DNA from: DASZFV01 sp035549075
GTDB lineage: Bacteria > Myxococcota_A > Polyangia > Fen-1088
Direction: 5' to 3'
DNA: 64,000 nt
Assembly (NCBI GenBank): GCA_035549075.1
Contig: DASZRT010000068.1
Coordinates: 77,526 to 141,525 of the forward strand
The notes under the pieces are model-generated. The model did no database searches. It was given only the letters and a program-made list of their open reading frames with translations, and was not told the origin of the DNA. The translations under genes were made by a program, and so were the position numbers. Shown here piece by piece: positions 42,268 through 52,906 of this stretch (position 1 is its first letter; the number at the start of each line of letters is the position of its first letter).

Positions 42268-45200
42268 TGTTGGCGCGCGTGGGTCGCGTCTTGGCGTGGA
42301 TCGTCGGCGGCATGATCGCGCTCGTCGTCGTCGCCGTGGCGGCGCTGACGATCTATGTGCGCTCCGAGGCGGGCCACGCGCGCTTGCTTCGTTACGCCGT
42401 CACGTCGGCTCGCAACGCGGTCCCCGGCCTCGAGGTCGGGCGCCTCGAAGGCGACTACCTCCACCGCCTCCGCCTCGTCGACGTGAGCGTGCGCGATCGC
42501 AGCGGCCGCGTCGCGGTTCGCGCCGACGCCGTCGAGGTGAAGTACGCGTGGCGTCCGCTCTTGCACAAGACGGTCATCGTCGACGAGCTGCGCGTGATGG
42601 GCTTGCACGTCGAGGCCGTCCAAGAAGAAGACGGCCACTTCAATTTGGCGGATCTCACCAAGCCGAGTGAGCCGACGACCACGCCGCCGCCCGGAAAGCC
42701 GAGCCAACCGCCGGCGTGGCAGGTCACCGTCTCTCAGATCGCGATCGACGGCGGCGCCGAGCTGCTGCGCCTCGACGCGCCGCCGCTGGAGGTCGACGCG
42801 CTTCACCTGCTGGCTTCGTTGCACCTCGCCAACGCGGTCGACGTTCGCGTCGAGCGCCTCGCCGTCGACCTCGGCGCCGCCGGGCGCGTGGACGTCGCGG
42901 GCAGCGGTCACCTTTCACCGAACGCACAGCCGCCGCTCGACGCGTTCGACGTCGAGCTCCAAGCGCGCGACGTGAGCCCGGCGGCGTTCGGTGCGGGCCC
43001 CGCCGCTCACCTCGACGTCGATGCGAAAGCGACCGGTCATGGGAAACACTGGGAGGTGAACCTCGATCGCGCCGCGATGGTCGGCCTGTCGGTGCAAGGC
43101 CACGGCGAGGGACTCGGGTCTCGCATCGACGACGCGAAGGTGCGCGTCGCCGTCGAGGGTGACCGGTTGCCGCGCGCCGTGCGTGGGCCCGTCGTCGCCG
43201 GCCGCGGCGAGCTGACGATCGAGGCGAAGGGCGCGTGGCCCGAGCTCGAGGTGACGGCGAAGGGAGACGCGCGCGGCCTGCGCGTCGCCGACGCCCGGGT
43301 CGGCGATCTGGTCATCGACGGACGAGTCGCGGGGCCTATGACGGCGCCGCGCGGCCACGTCTCCGTGGTCGCGAAGGCGATCGTCGCGTCGCCGACCGCG
43401 CCACGCTTCGATCGCGCGACGCTGATCGCCTCGAACGACGGCAAGGACGTGAAGGTGGACGTGACGGCGGCCGGGCCGCGCGGCCGCGGCGAGGTTCGCG
43501 CGCGCGGCCACGCCGACGGCAGGACCTTCACCGTCGCCGTCGAGAAGGCGTCGGCCGATTTCACGACGGCGAAGTTCCGGCAGCAGCTCGCGTTGCTCCG
43601 GCCGCTCGACGTGGAATTCACGCCCGGCCACCGCGTGCGTTGGAGCGGACTCTCCCTTCACGGTCGCGGCTACCTCTTCACGGGCGACGCGACGAGCGAC
43701 GGCGTCTATCGCTTCGAGCCCACGGCGCGCGAGGCGCTCGCCGAGGGACGACTCGGGTTGAAGGGCGCTTCGCTGCGCGCGTTGCCGTCCGTCGACGCCG
43801 ACGTCACGGCCACCGTCGGCCGTCGGCGCAGCGACGTCAAGGTCGCCGCTCACCTCCCCGACGGCGCCGCGCTCTCGCTCGACGCCTCGGTGCCGCTGCT
43901 GATCCCCGCCCGCGGAGCGCCGAGGCTCGCTTCGACCGGCCCGCTCACGGCGCACGTCGATCTGCGCGCGCTGCGTTTGCAAGACGTGCCCGGCGTGCAC
44001 GAAGCGCTCGAGGCCCAGGGCATCACGGGCGGCGTCGCGACGTTGACGCTGGCGCTCACGGGCGACGTCGCTCACCCTGACGCCAAGGGCCGCTTCGACC
44101 TGCGCGACGTCATGTACCGGCAGATCCACGGGCTCGGGCGCGACTCGACGCTCAAGACCGTGAAGGGGCTCGGGGGCTCGCTCGCGCTCGAGACCGCGCC
44201 AGGGACGACGCGGCTCGAGGGCTCGGTGTTGATTCGCAACGTCGGCGTGCTCCAGCTCGACGCCACGGCGCGCGTCGAGCTCGGCCGGCTGCTCGCGGGC
44301 GTCGATCCGAAGACGGTGCCGACGCACGTTCACCTCGACGTCCCCGGCCTCGAGCTCGCATCGCTGTCCGACTTCGTCGACGAGCTCCACGGCGTCAGCG
44401 GACGCCTCACGGGCGCGGCCGACGTCGACGGCACGGCCTCCGCGGCGCGCGGCACCGGGCATCTGGAGATCGCCAACGCCAAGGTCGACGAGGTCAACTT
44501 CCGGGAGGTGTCGCTGCGCGGCTCGTCCGACGGCGCGACGGCCGAGGCGAAGCTCACCGTCGCCGAGGCCGTCGGCGGCTCGCTGCTCGCGACGGTGAAC
44601 CTCGATCGCCGCCACGAGCCACGCATCGACGCGCAGGCCACGGCGCGCGATCTCGATCTGCGCTTCGCGCGGCTGTTCGTGCCAACCGTCCGCGAGACGG
44701 CGGGCGTCGCGCAGCTCACGGCCCGCGCGACCGGGCCGCTCGCGACGCCGAAAGTCTCAGGCACGCTCACGATCGAAAAAGGACGGCTCGGCCTCATCGG
44801 CCAGCCGACCTTCCGCGACATCTCGCTCGCCGCGAAGCTCGAGCCCGGACGCGCCGAGCTCACGAAGCTCACCGTGCGCTCGGGCAATGGGCAGCTCTCG
44901 GGCACGGGGTGGGCGGCGCTCGATGGGCTGCGGCCGACGCGCGCCGTGTTCTCGGCCAGCGCGCACCGCTTCCTCGTCGCCGCCGACGGCTCGACCGGCG
45001 CACTCCTCGACGGCGACGTCGCCGCCGAAGCCGTGCTGCGCACCGACGTCGTGAGCGGCCGCGTGAAGGTGCCACGCGCCGAGGTCTGGTTGCCCAAGAC
45101 GCCGAGCGCGAGCGGACAAAAACTTCAGCGCGTCGGGCCGCACGCCGACGTTCGCTTCGTCGACGCCACGGCGCGCGCCGCCGCCGAACGCCAACGCGCC

Positions 45201-45965
45201 GACGAAGGCCGCGCGCGCGCCCAAGCGCGCGACCTCGACGTGCGCGTGAAGACCGGGCCCATCTACGTCCGCGGCAAGGACATGGACATCGAGCTCGACA
45301 GCCACCTCGTCGTCGGTCGCGCCACCGACGGCAAGCCCACCGTCGGCGGCGGCATTCACGTCCGTCGCGGCCGCATCAACATCCAAGGCCAACGCTTCGA
45401 CTTCTCGCGCGGCGACATCGACTTCGACGGCAGCTCCGACGTGAACCCACAGCTCGACATCGCCATCCAGCGGCAATACCCCGACGCGCTCGTCACCGTC
45501 GCCATCCACGGCACGCCACGAAAACCGGAGCTGCGGCTCACGAGCGACCCGCCCGTCTACGACGAAGCGCAGATCGTGAGCCTCGTGCTCACGGGCCAGC
45601 CAGGCGGCGCGCCCTCGAACGGCAAGTCCTTCGATCCCAAGGCCGCCGTCGCGACCGCCGTCTTGAGCCGCCTCGCCGATCAGCTGGCGCCCGAGGTCGG
45701 CCTCGACGTGCTGCGCGTCGAGAGCGTCGACCAAGTCGACAAAGAAGGCACGTCGACCGGTGACACCGACACGCGCATCGAGGTGGGCAAGTACGTCAGC
45801 GAGCGCATCTACCTGTCGTACGCCCACGTCTTCGGCGCGAACGAGTACACCAACCAGAACGAGGCGCACGTCGAGTACCGCCTGACGCGGCGGTGGATGG
45901 TGGAGAGCGTCTTCGGCGACGCGGGCGTCGGCGGCGTCGACGCGCTCTGGACATACAGATACTGA
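42267..45965 (+). CDS. tamB: TamB, translocation/assembly module inner-membrane-anchored protein
   Basis: A 1,232-residue AsmA-like protein. One N-terminal helix (about 8-30) anchors it in the inner membrane. The rest is a long repetitive beta structure, with the conserved DUF490 C-terminal domain (about 870-1232: GGGIHVRRGRINIQGQRFDF, GSSDVNPQLDIAIQRQ and VGKYVSERIYLSYAH). TamB proteins span the periplasm and help lipid transport or outer-membrane protein assembly together with TamA. The one-base overlap with the TamA-like gene indicates coupled synthesis. Size is close to that of enterobacterial TamB. Confidence 0.93.
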   Translation: MLARVGRVLAWIVGGMIALVVVAVAALTIYVRSEAGHARLLRYAVTSARNAVPGLEVGRLEGDYLHRLRLVDVSVRDRSGRVAVRADAVEVKYAWRPLLHKTVIVDELRVMGLHVEAVQEEDGHFNLADLTKPSEPTTTPPPGKPSQPPAWQVTVSQIAIDGGAELLRLDAPPLEVDALHLLASLHLANAVDVRVERLAVDLGAAGRVDVAGSGHLSPNAQPPLDAFDVELQARDVSPAAFGAGPAAHLDVDAKATGHGKHWEVNLDRAAMVGLSVQGHGEGLGSRIDDAKVRVAVEGDRLPRAVRGPVVAGRGELTIEAKGAWPELEVTAKGDARGLRVADARVGDLVIDGRVAGPMTAPRGHVSVVAKAIVASPTAPRFDRATLIASNDGKDVKVDVTAAGPRGRGEVRARGHADGRTFTVAVEKASADFTTAKFRQQLALLRPLDVEFTPGHRVRWSGLSLHGRGYLFTGDATSDGVYRFEPTAREALAEGRLGLKGASLRALPSVDADVTATVGRRRSDVKVAAHLPDGAALSLDASVPLLIPARGAPRLASTGPLTAHVDLRALRLQDVPGVHEALEAQGITGGVATLTLALTGDVAHPDAKGRFDLRDVMYRQIHGLGRDSTLKTVKGLGGSLALETAPGTTRLEGSVLIRNVGVLQLDATARVELGRLLAGVDPKTVPTHVHLDVPGLELASLSDFVDELHGVSGRLTGAADVDGTASAARGTGHLEIANAKVDEVNFREVSLRGSSDGATAEAKLTVAEAVGGSLLATVNLDRRHEPRIDAQATARDLDLRFARLFVPTVRETAGVAQLTARATGPLATPKVSGTLTIEKGRLGLIGQPTFRDISLAAKLEPGRAELTKLTVRSGNGQLSGTGWAALDGLRPTRAVFSASAHRFLVAADGSTGALLDGDVAAEAVLRTDVVSGRVKVPRAEVWLPKTPSASGQKLQRVGPHADVRFVDATARAAAERQRADEGRARAQARDLDVRVKTGPIYVRGKDMDIELDSHLVVGRATDGKPTVGGGIHVRRGRINIQGQRFDFSRGDIDFDGSSDVNPQLDIAIQRQYPDALVTVAIHGTPRKPELRLTSDPPVYDEAQIVSLVLTGQPGGAPSNGKSFDPKAAVATAVLSRLADQLAPEVGLDVLRVESVDQVDKEGTSTGDTDTRIEVGKYVSERIYLSYAHVFGANEYTNQNEAHVEYRLTRRWMVESVFGDAGVGGVDALWTYRY

Positions 45966-46019
45966 CGAGGGCTTCCCGTCGCGCGCGGACGACCCACATT
46001 GCAGACGGAGGCGGTCGAC

Positions 46020-46469
46020 ATGGCGAGCTCGAGAGCTGATTCGCAGGACGTGACGTTGCCGGGAACACACGGACCGTCGCCGTCGCTCGACAGCCTTTCG
46101 ACCCCCGCGCTCCTCGCGGCGCTGCCCAAGCGGGTCGAGACGCTCGTGAAAGCGCAAATCACCCTGTTGAAGGCCGAGGTCCGCGCCGATCTGTCGAAGG
46201 AGCTGGGTGTGGCGGAAGGCCTCGGCGTCGCGGCGGTGTGCGGGCTCGCGGCGCTGAACCTGCTGCTGGTGACCGCCGTGCTGGCGCTGAGCACGATCAT
46301 GCGCGGGTGGTTGGCCGGCCTGGCCGTGACGGGCTTGGTGTTGGTCGTGGCAGCGATCGCGGGCGGATTGGGTTGGCGAGGTCGCGTCCGCAAGCCGTTG
46401 GCGCGAACCCGACACGAATTGGAAGAAGACGTCAAATGGACGAAGGAGCGCCCCCATGGACAACGATGA
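46020..46469 (+). CDS. Phage holin-superfamily III / DUF1469 small membrane protein
   Basis: About 149 residues from the ATG at 46020, which has GGAGG nine bases upstream. A polar N-terminal third with an amphipathic helix (LLKAEVRADLSKELGVAEG) precedes two close membrane helices (about residues 76-97 and 102-122) and a basic tail. The layout matches the chromosomal holin-like DUF1469 family (YqjE-like), usually found next to YqjD or DUF3618 proteins in stress operons; no phage genes are around. The last 14 bases overlap the following DUF3618-like gene. Confidence 0.8.
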   Translation: MASSRADSQDVTLPGTHGPSPSLDSLSTPALLAALPKRVETLVKAQITLLKAEVRADLSKELGVAEGLGVAAVCGLAALNLLLVTAVLALSTIMRGWLAGLAVTGLVLVVAAIAGGLGWRGRVRKPLARTRHELEEDVKWTKERPHGQR

Positions 46470-46854
46470 CGTCGCGAAGATGGAGACGAAGGTCGAGGAG
46501 GCGCGGCGCGAGCTCACCGTCGTCGTCGACGAGCTCGGCCGCCGCCGGCGGCGGATGCAGACGCCCATCGTGGCCGCCGCCGCCGTGGGCACCGCGGCGC
46601 TCGTGACGGTGGGCGTGATCGCCTGGCGTCGACATCGACGAAAGACGCGGCCGCGGTTCGCGAGCCTCACCCGTGCGCTCCGCCGCGCGGCCGCTCATCC
46701 CGAGCGCGTGGCCGAGGGCGGGCCGTCGATCGGCAAGAAGGTCCTCATGAGCGCGGCGGCCACGGCCGCGTCGTTCGCCGTCCGCGCCCTGATCCAGCGC
46801 GCGACTCAGCCGGACGGCCGGCGCAGCACGACGAGCGCCGGCTCGGACAGCTGA
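46456..46854 (+). CDS. DUF3618/YqjD-like small membrane protein
   Basis: A 132-residue protein. The N-terminus is a charged helix (KMETKVEEARRELTVVVDEL), the pattern of DUF3618 (EIE..R..L...), followed by one membrane helix (about 38-57), a basic linker, and a second weaker hydrophobic segment. Partnered with the holin-like protein upstream by a 14-base overlap. Such pairs are common in envelope stress or ribosome-hibernation contexts in other bacteria, but no function can be assigned here. Its last 49 bases overlap the end of the convergent MaoC gene, which is unusual. Confidence 0.72.
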   Translation: MDNDDVAKMETKVEEARRELTVVVDELGRRRRRMQTPIVAAAAVGTAALVTVGVIAWRRHRRKTRPRFASLTRALRRAAAHPERVAEGGPSIGKKVLMSAAATAASFAVRALIQRATQPDGRRSTTSAGSDS

Positions 46855-47267
46855 ACCGGCTCGCCCGCTTGGTTCGTGGCGACCGATCGCATCTTCACGA
46901 TGCCGATGTCGGGCCGCGAGCGCGACGCGCGCACCTCGATCACCTCGGCCTCGACGCGAATGACGTCGCCGGGGCGAACCGGGCGCGGCCACCGCAGGTT
47001 CTCGACGCCCGCGCCGATCGTGCCGCCCGCCGGCCGAACGTCGCTCTCGACGGTGAGGCGCATGACGATCCCGGCCGTGTGCCACCCACTGGCCGCCAGG
47101 CCGCCGAAGAAGCTCGCGTCAGCCGCGGCTTCGTCGAGGTGAAACGGCTGCGGATCGAACTGCTTCGCGAACGCCTTGATCTCTTCGGCCGTCACCGTGG
47201 CCGTGCCCGAACGAAACTTTTGTCCGACTGCAAAGTCCTCGAAGTACCGCCGCGGTTCTTGCGCCAT
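46806..47267 (-). CDS. MaoC family (R)-hydratase / hot-dog dehydratase
   Basis: A 153-residue single hot-dog protein. The N-terminus RRYFEDFAVGQKFRSG and the catalytic segment FDPQPFHLDEAAADASFFGG carry the conserved Asp and His of the family. WHTAGIVMRL and GAGVENLRWPRPVRPGD are also typical. Enzymes of this type hydrate or dehydrate enoyl-CoA; this short version resembles general MaoC-like proteins and its substrate is unknown. It stands alone, ending in a 49-base convergent overlap with the small membrane protein gene. The start at 47267 fits family length. Confidence 0.92.
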   Translation of the reverse strand: MAQEPRRYFEDFAVGQKFRSGTATVTAEEIKAFAKQFDPQPFHLDEAAADASFFGGLAASGWHTAGIVMRLTVESDVRPAGGTIGAGVENLRWPRPVRPGDVIRVEAEVIEVRASRSRPDIGIVKMRSVATNQAGEPVQLSEPALVVLRRPSG

Positions 47268-47381
47268 GCTTCATCATGACCTGTTTCAATGACGAGCGCG
47301 GACATCGCGGCCGCCGGTTCCACCTGTGCCGCGCTTTGCGCGCGCAGATCGGCAAGACGCCGAGCACGCTCGTGAGCCCCG

Positions 47382-48754
<1,373 letters not shown>

Positions 48755-48758
<4 letters not shown>

Positions 48759-49462
48759 CGCTCATCGGCAGAACGGGCCGGTCCGTTAGAGGGTGTTTCC
48801 TCGGCCGCTTCGAGGGCAGCGCGCAGCTCGTCCGGCGTGAGGTACTTGTAGTAGTGGTAAGCGACGCAGATCGGACAAAGCGCGTGGCTCGTGCGGCGGC
48901 TCGTGCGTTCGAGGCGTCGAGGCACGAAATCCCAACGGTCCGGCTCGTCGCTCGCGATCGCGCGCAGCCGCCGGCAATGGCTGCATTGGATCACCAACCC
49001 CGTCGACGTCTTGTACGGACCATCTCCGTCGTCGTTCGGTCCGGCGTCCGCGCGCGCGACTTGGGCCACGAGGGCGTGACACACGACGAGGCCCTCGCCG
49101 TCGATCGGCAGGACGCGCATGACGTACCAACGGTTCAGCGCCGGCGACGGACACGCATAGGTGTGCTCCCAGGCGACGTTGGTCGCGAGCGCGCGCCGGA
49201 ACGCATCGACGTAGAAGTCCTTGAGCGGGCCGAAGGCGTCGGGCACGAAGCGACCGAGCGGCCAGTCGTCGATCATCGACCGTCCGTCGTTCTCGACGGC
49301 GAAGGTCTTCCAGGCGACGTTGGTGTAGGCGAGCCGAAAATCGGGCCAAAGACCGTAAACGACGTCGCGGCTGCGATCGAACGCGCGCGCGCCGAGCCGA
49401 TTCATGATCGGAACGAAACGTTCGTCACATGAACGGGATGGTTCTTCATCCATACCCCTCAT
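48755..49462 (-). CDS. PAS-like domain protein with C-terminal CxxC...CxxC zinc knuckle
   Basis: A 235-residue soluble protein. Residues about 15-150 resemble a PAS domain (LWPDFRLAYTNVAWKTFA, LGRFVPDAFGPLKDFYVDAF, WYVMRVLPIDGEGLVVCHAL). The C-terminal part has IQCSHCRRLRA and about 38 residues later SHALCPICVAYHYYKYL, the zinc-knuckle tail seen after PAS or receiver domains in many signalling proteins. There is no kinase, receiver or DNA-binding domain. It precedes the NtrC-type gene with a four-base overlap, so the two probably act together. ATGs at 49462 and 49453 are both possible starts. Divergent from another NtrC-type regulator. Confidence 0.72.
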
Positions 49463-49591
49463 GTTTACAGATCGAACATGTGCAAGTTGAAGACCAAAAC
49501 CCCGATCTCTGGCAAATTGTTTGGGCGGGCGTCGCAACGTCGGTTCTCCCGACGCATCAAGGGACGGGTTCCACCCGCCGAAGGGGGCCTC

Positions 49592-51013
49592 GTGGACAGT
49601 GAGGGCAGTCGGGCGAGCCGTGCCGGCCGAAAGATCGCAGTCGTCGACGATGATCCCGTGACGCGGCGGATCCTCGGCGGCTGGATCAAAGGGATGAATG
49701 GCGCCTTCCAGGAGTTCTCGGGCGCGGGCGGGCTGCTGGAGTGCGACGCGGGCAATTGGTCCGTCGTGTGCCTCGACCTCGGCCTCGGCGACATGTCGGG
49801 GCACGACGCGCTCAAGCATCTCCACGCGCGCGACCCGGGCCTGCCCGTCGTCATCATCACGGCCGATCGCGAGATCGAGAGCGCCGTCGAGGCGATGAAG
49901 ACCGGCGCCTACGACTACATCACGAAGCCCCTCAACGAAGAGCGCGTCGTCGCGGCGCTCTCGCGCGCCATCGAGCGGCGCGAGCTCGCGTCGCGCGTGC
50001 AGCGACTCGAGCGCGCGCTCGGCGGCGGGCACATCCTCGGCACGATCGTGGGCGCGAGCCCGGCCATGAAGCAGCTCGAACGCCAGCTCGAGCGCATCTT
50101 CGACAACGACGTCTCGGTCTGCCTGTTCGGCCAGACCGGCACGGGCAAGGAGCTCGTCGCGCGCGCGATTCACGAGCGCAGCGCGCGCGCGCGCGGACCG
50201 TTCGTCGCCGTCAACTGCGCGGCGATCGCCGACTCGCTGCTCGAGTCCGAGCTCTTCGGGCACGAGCGAGGCTCGTTCACGGGCGCGCACGCCCTGCACC
50301 GAGGCTGCTTCGAGCAGGCGCAGGGCGGCACGCTGTTCCTCGACGAGCTCGGCGAGATGAGCTCGAGCGTGCAGGTCCGCCTGCTGCGCGCGCTGCAAGA
50401 GAAGATGATCCGGCGCGTCGGCGGCAGCGCCGAGATCAAGGTCGACGTTCGCATCATCGCGGCCACCCACCGCGACCTGCAGGCCGACGTCGAGAGCGGC
50501 CGCTTCCGCGAGGACCTCTACTACCGCCTCGCGGTCTACCCCGTGCAGATCCCGCCGCTGCGCGAGCGCGCCGGCGACATCCCGCTCCTCGTCGAGCACT
50601 TCCTGCGCCGCCTCGCCGCGGACCGGCCCCAGAGCCCCGTGCTGATCTCGGCCGACGCGCTCGACGCCCTCATGCACCACCGGTGGCCCGGCAACGTCCG
50701 CGAGCTCCAGAACGTCGTGCAGCGCGCGGCGCTCGCCTGCGACGGCAAGGAGGTCGAGATGGCGCACCTGCCCACCGAGCTGCGATCGCGCCTGCTGCCG
50801 CCGCTGCCCGCGCTGCCGGCGGCGGTCGCGACGACGATCGACACGTCGCCGCGGCCCCAAGACATCGTCCCGCTGCGCGACCTCGAGCGGCGCGAGATCA
50901 TGCGCGCGATCTCGGCGACGAGCGGCAGCGTGTCCGAGGCCGCGCGGCTGCTCGGGCTCGGCCGCGCGACGCTCTACCGCCGCCTCGCCGAGATGAACGT
51001 CCCGCTCGAGTGA
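49592..51013 (+). CDS. NtrC-family sigma-54-dependent response regulator with GSFTGA loop
   Basis: Receiver (VVDDD, acceptor Asp in VVCLDLGLGDM, Thr in VVIITADRE, Lys in YITKPLNEE), AAA+ domain (Walker A GQTGTGKE, Walker B GGTLFLDELGEM, FREDLYYRLAV) and Fis-type helix-turn-helix (AARLLGLGRATLYRRLAEM). The sigma-54 contact loop reads GSFTGA, a variant of GAFTGA known from functional activators. The open frame begins at 49478, but that start leaves only 15 bases to the divergent gene; the GTG at 49592, with AAGGGGG upstream, starts closer to the receiver and is preferred. A kinase partner is not adjacent. It sits beside the exopolysaccharide locus and may regulate it (inference). Confidence 0.9.
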   Translation: MDSEGSRASRAGRKIAVVDDDPVTRRILGGWIKGMNGAFQEFSGAGGLLECDAGNWSVVCLDLGLGDMSGHDALKHLHARDPGLPVVIITADREIESAVEAMKTGAYDYITKPLNEERVVAALSRAIERRELASRVQRLERALGGGHILGTIVGASPAMKQLERQLERIFDNDVSVCLFGQTGTGKELVARAIHERSARARGPFVAVNCAAIADSLLESELFGHERGSFTGAHALHRGCFEQAQGGTLFLDELGEMSSSVQVRLLRALQEKMIRRVGGSAEIKVDVRIIAATHRDLQADVESGRFREDLYYRLAVYPVQIPPLRERAGDIPLLVEHFLRRLAADRPQSPVLISADALDALMHHRWPGNVRELQNVVQRAALACDGKEVEMAHLPTELRSRLLPPLPALPAAVATTIDTSPRPQDIVPLRDLERREIMRAISATSGSVSEAARLLGLGRATLYRRLAEMNVPLE

Positions 51014-51026
51014 GCCGGCGCGGCCG

Positions 51027-52874
51027 TCAGGCCGCCGCGCCGTCGAGATCCCGCGCCGTTCCGCGCCAGAACGCCGGTACGTCGCCCACGCGGTCGACGG
51101 TGTCGGCTATCTCGGGGCGCGCCCCGACGACGACGTAGGCGAGCGGCACTTCGCCCCCGAGTCGCTGTCGAAGCTGGCCGACGTCCAATGGACGGCACGC
51201 GCCGGAGCGCACGAGCACGAGCACGCGCTCACAAGCGCGCGCCCGCCGGCGAAGGCCCGACGTCCCCGAGACGCTCGCGTCGACGGCGACGAGCCCCGCC
51301 GAGACGCGCGCGCCCTCGCCTCGCGCCTCGGCGCGCGCGCGCCAACCGGCGACGAGCGCCGTCGCGAGCTCGGCGTCCGCCGCGACGCACGGGAGGACCA
51401 GCGTGTCGCCGCGTCCCATGCCGAGCCCCAGCTCGAGATCGTCGAGAAGATCTCCGAGCGCCTGGCCGTCGCCCGGCCATCGCGACGACGCCACGACGGG
51501 ACCCGCGCCCCAAAACGCGATCTCCGCGGGCGACTCGGGGCGCAGGCGCGCCAGCTCGGCGCCCATCCGCATCGCCATCGCGACGAGCAGCACGACGACG
51601 GGCAGCGCGAAGACGACGGCGCGGCGGTGGGACTTCTCCGGGAGCGCGGGCACGACGGCGGGCGAGAGGATGCGAAACCCCGAGCGCGGCTGGCGCAGCG
51701 CCTCGGCCGCCGAGAGCCGCTCGCCCTCGAGGCGGGCCACGCGATCCTCGACGAGCCGCAACGTCGTGAGGAGGAGGCTCGCCTGGCCTTCGGCGCTCGA
51801 GAGCTTGTTGACCCGCTCGCGCGTCGCCTGCTCGAGCGCCGCGAACGAGGCGGCCTGCCGTTCGGCCGACGTACGCTCGGCGCCCGCGCTCGCCGCGCCG
51901 CTCGCGAGGAAGGTCCGCTGCTGGTTGACGCCCATGACGCGCTCGGCGGTCGTGGCCTCGCGGCTCGCGCGCTCGGAGAGCGCGTTCATCTGATCGCGCA
52001 GCCCCTGGACGATGGGGTGCGCGTCGGAGAGCGCCGCCCTCTTGGCGACGTACTCGGCGCGCAGCTCGGCGAGCTTGCGACCCGCGGCCAGCGTCTCGGT
52101 CTCGCTCAGCACGACCGACGTCGGCTCGGCGTTCATCGCCGACTTGAGCAGGTCGGCCTTGACGCCTTCGGCCTCGGCGCGCACGCGGCTGCGGTTGACC
52201 TCGGCGCGGAGCGCCGCGGCCTCTTGAATGGCCGCTTGGCGCTCGGCGCCGAGGTCGACGATGCCGTGGGCCGTACGGAACTCGTCGTACTCGCGGCGGG
52301 CCTGGTCGAGCTCGCGCCGCGCCTGCGCCGTCTCGACGTCGATCGCCTGCACGCGCTCGGCGGCTCGCGCCTTCTCGGTCCCGATCTGCGCGTCGAGGAA
52401 GACGCGCGTCGCCGTCGTCGCGAGCGAGGCAGCGCGCGCGGCGTCGCGGTCTCGCGCCTGGATCGACAGGATGTTCGACTCCTTGCCTGGCTCGACCTCG
52501 ATCTGCTTGCCGAGCGCGGGCAACGTGACGGGCGCGCCGCTGATGCGGCGGATCTCCTCGAGGTTGCCGGGCAGCTTGACCGTGTCGAGCAGCGTTCGCA
52601 GCTCGCGGAGCGTGTCGCTCGCCGGCCCGCCGCCCACGGCCGGCTCCCAGATCAAGATCGCCTCGGACATGAACGTGCGCGGGACGAGGGTCTTCGCGAC
52701 GACGACGCTCGCGACGAACGACACGGCGGCGAGGCCGAGCCATGAGCGCCACCGCGAGGCGACCGACCGCCAGAGCCGCGAGGGCTCGACGGGCCGCCCG
52801 CTGCGGCCCGGGGCCGGCGCGCGCGCGCGTGGCTCTCGCGTGCGCGGTCGCGCACCTTCTTCGAGCTCGAACAC
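51027..52874 (-). CDS. Wzz/GumC-like polysaccharide co-polymerase with vestigial tyrosine-kinase domain
   Basis: About 615 residues from the GTG at 52874 (no ATG is available before the first helix). TM1 (about 45-65) and TM2 (about 410-430) enclose a long periplasmic coiled coil (ALRAEVNRSRVRAEAEGVKA and similar). This is the PCP-2a/GumC layout that sets polysaccharide chain length. After TM2 a 180-residue cytoplasmic region looks like a BY-kinase Rossmann domain: VVASSRWPGDG, LVLPCVAADAELATALV at the place of Walker A, SAGLVAVDASVSG near Walker A', and RVLVLVRSG. The P-loop is absent and no Tyr cluster ends the protein. The STAS gene is just upstream on the same strand. Confidence 0.85.
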   Translation of the reverse strand: MFELEEGARPRTREPRARAPAPGRSGRPVEPSRLWRSVASRWRSWLGLAAVSFVASVVVAKTLVPRTFMSEAILIWEPAVGGGPASDTLRELRTLLDTVKLPGNLEEIRRISGAPVTLPALGKQIEVEPGKESNILSIQARDRDAARAASLATTATRVFLDAQIGTEKARAAERVQAIDVETAQARRELDQARREYDEFRTAHGIVDLGAERQAAIQEAAALRAEVNRSRVRAEAEGVKADLLKSAMNAEPTSVVLSETETLAAGRKLAELRAEYVAKRAALSDAHPIVQGLRDQMNALSERASREATTAERVMGVNQQRTFLASGAASAGAERTSAERQAASFAALEQATRERVNKLSSAEGQASLLLTTLRLVEDRVARLEGERLSAAEALRQPRSGFRILSPAVVPALPEKSHRRAVVFALPVVVLLVAMAMRMGAELARLRPESPAEIAFWGAGPVVASSRWPGDGQALGDLLDDLELGLGMGRGDTLVLPCVAADAELATALVAGWRARAEARGEGARVSAGLVAVDASVSGTSGLRRRARACERVLVLVRSGACRPLDVGQLRQRLGGEVPLAYVVVGARPEIADTVDRVGDVPAFWRGTARDLDGAAA

Positions 52875-52906
52875 GGCCGTCCCGATGTCCTCGTCGTCCT
52901 TCGCGA

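Noticed and set aside
46020..46469. Prophage remnant suggested by the holin-like protein
   Set aside because: No endolysin, tail, capsid, integrase or attachment site nearby; the holin-like DUF1469 protein is a common chromosomal envelope protein paired with DUF3618.
49502..49520. Possible sigma-54 promoter (TGGCAAATTGTTTG) upstream of the third NtrC-type gene
   Set aside because: The -24 GG is present but the -12 GC is absent at the required spacing, so it does not fit the consensus.
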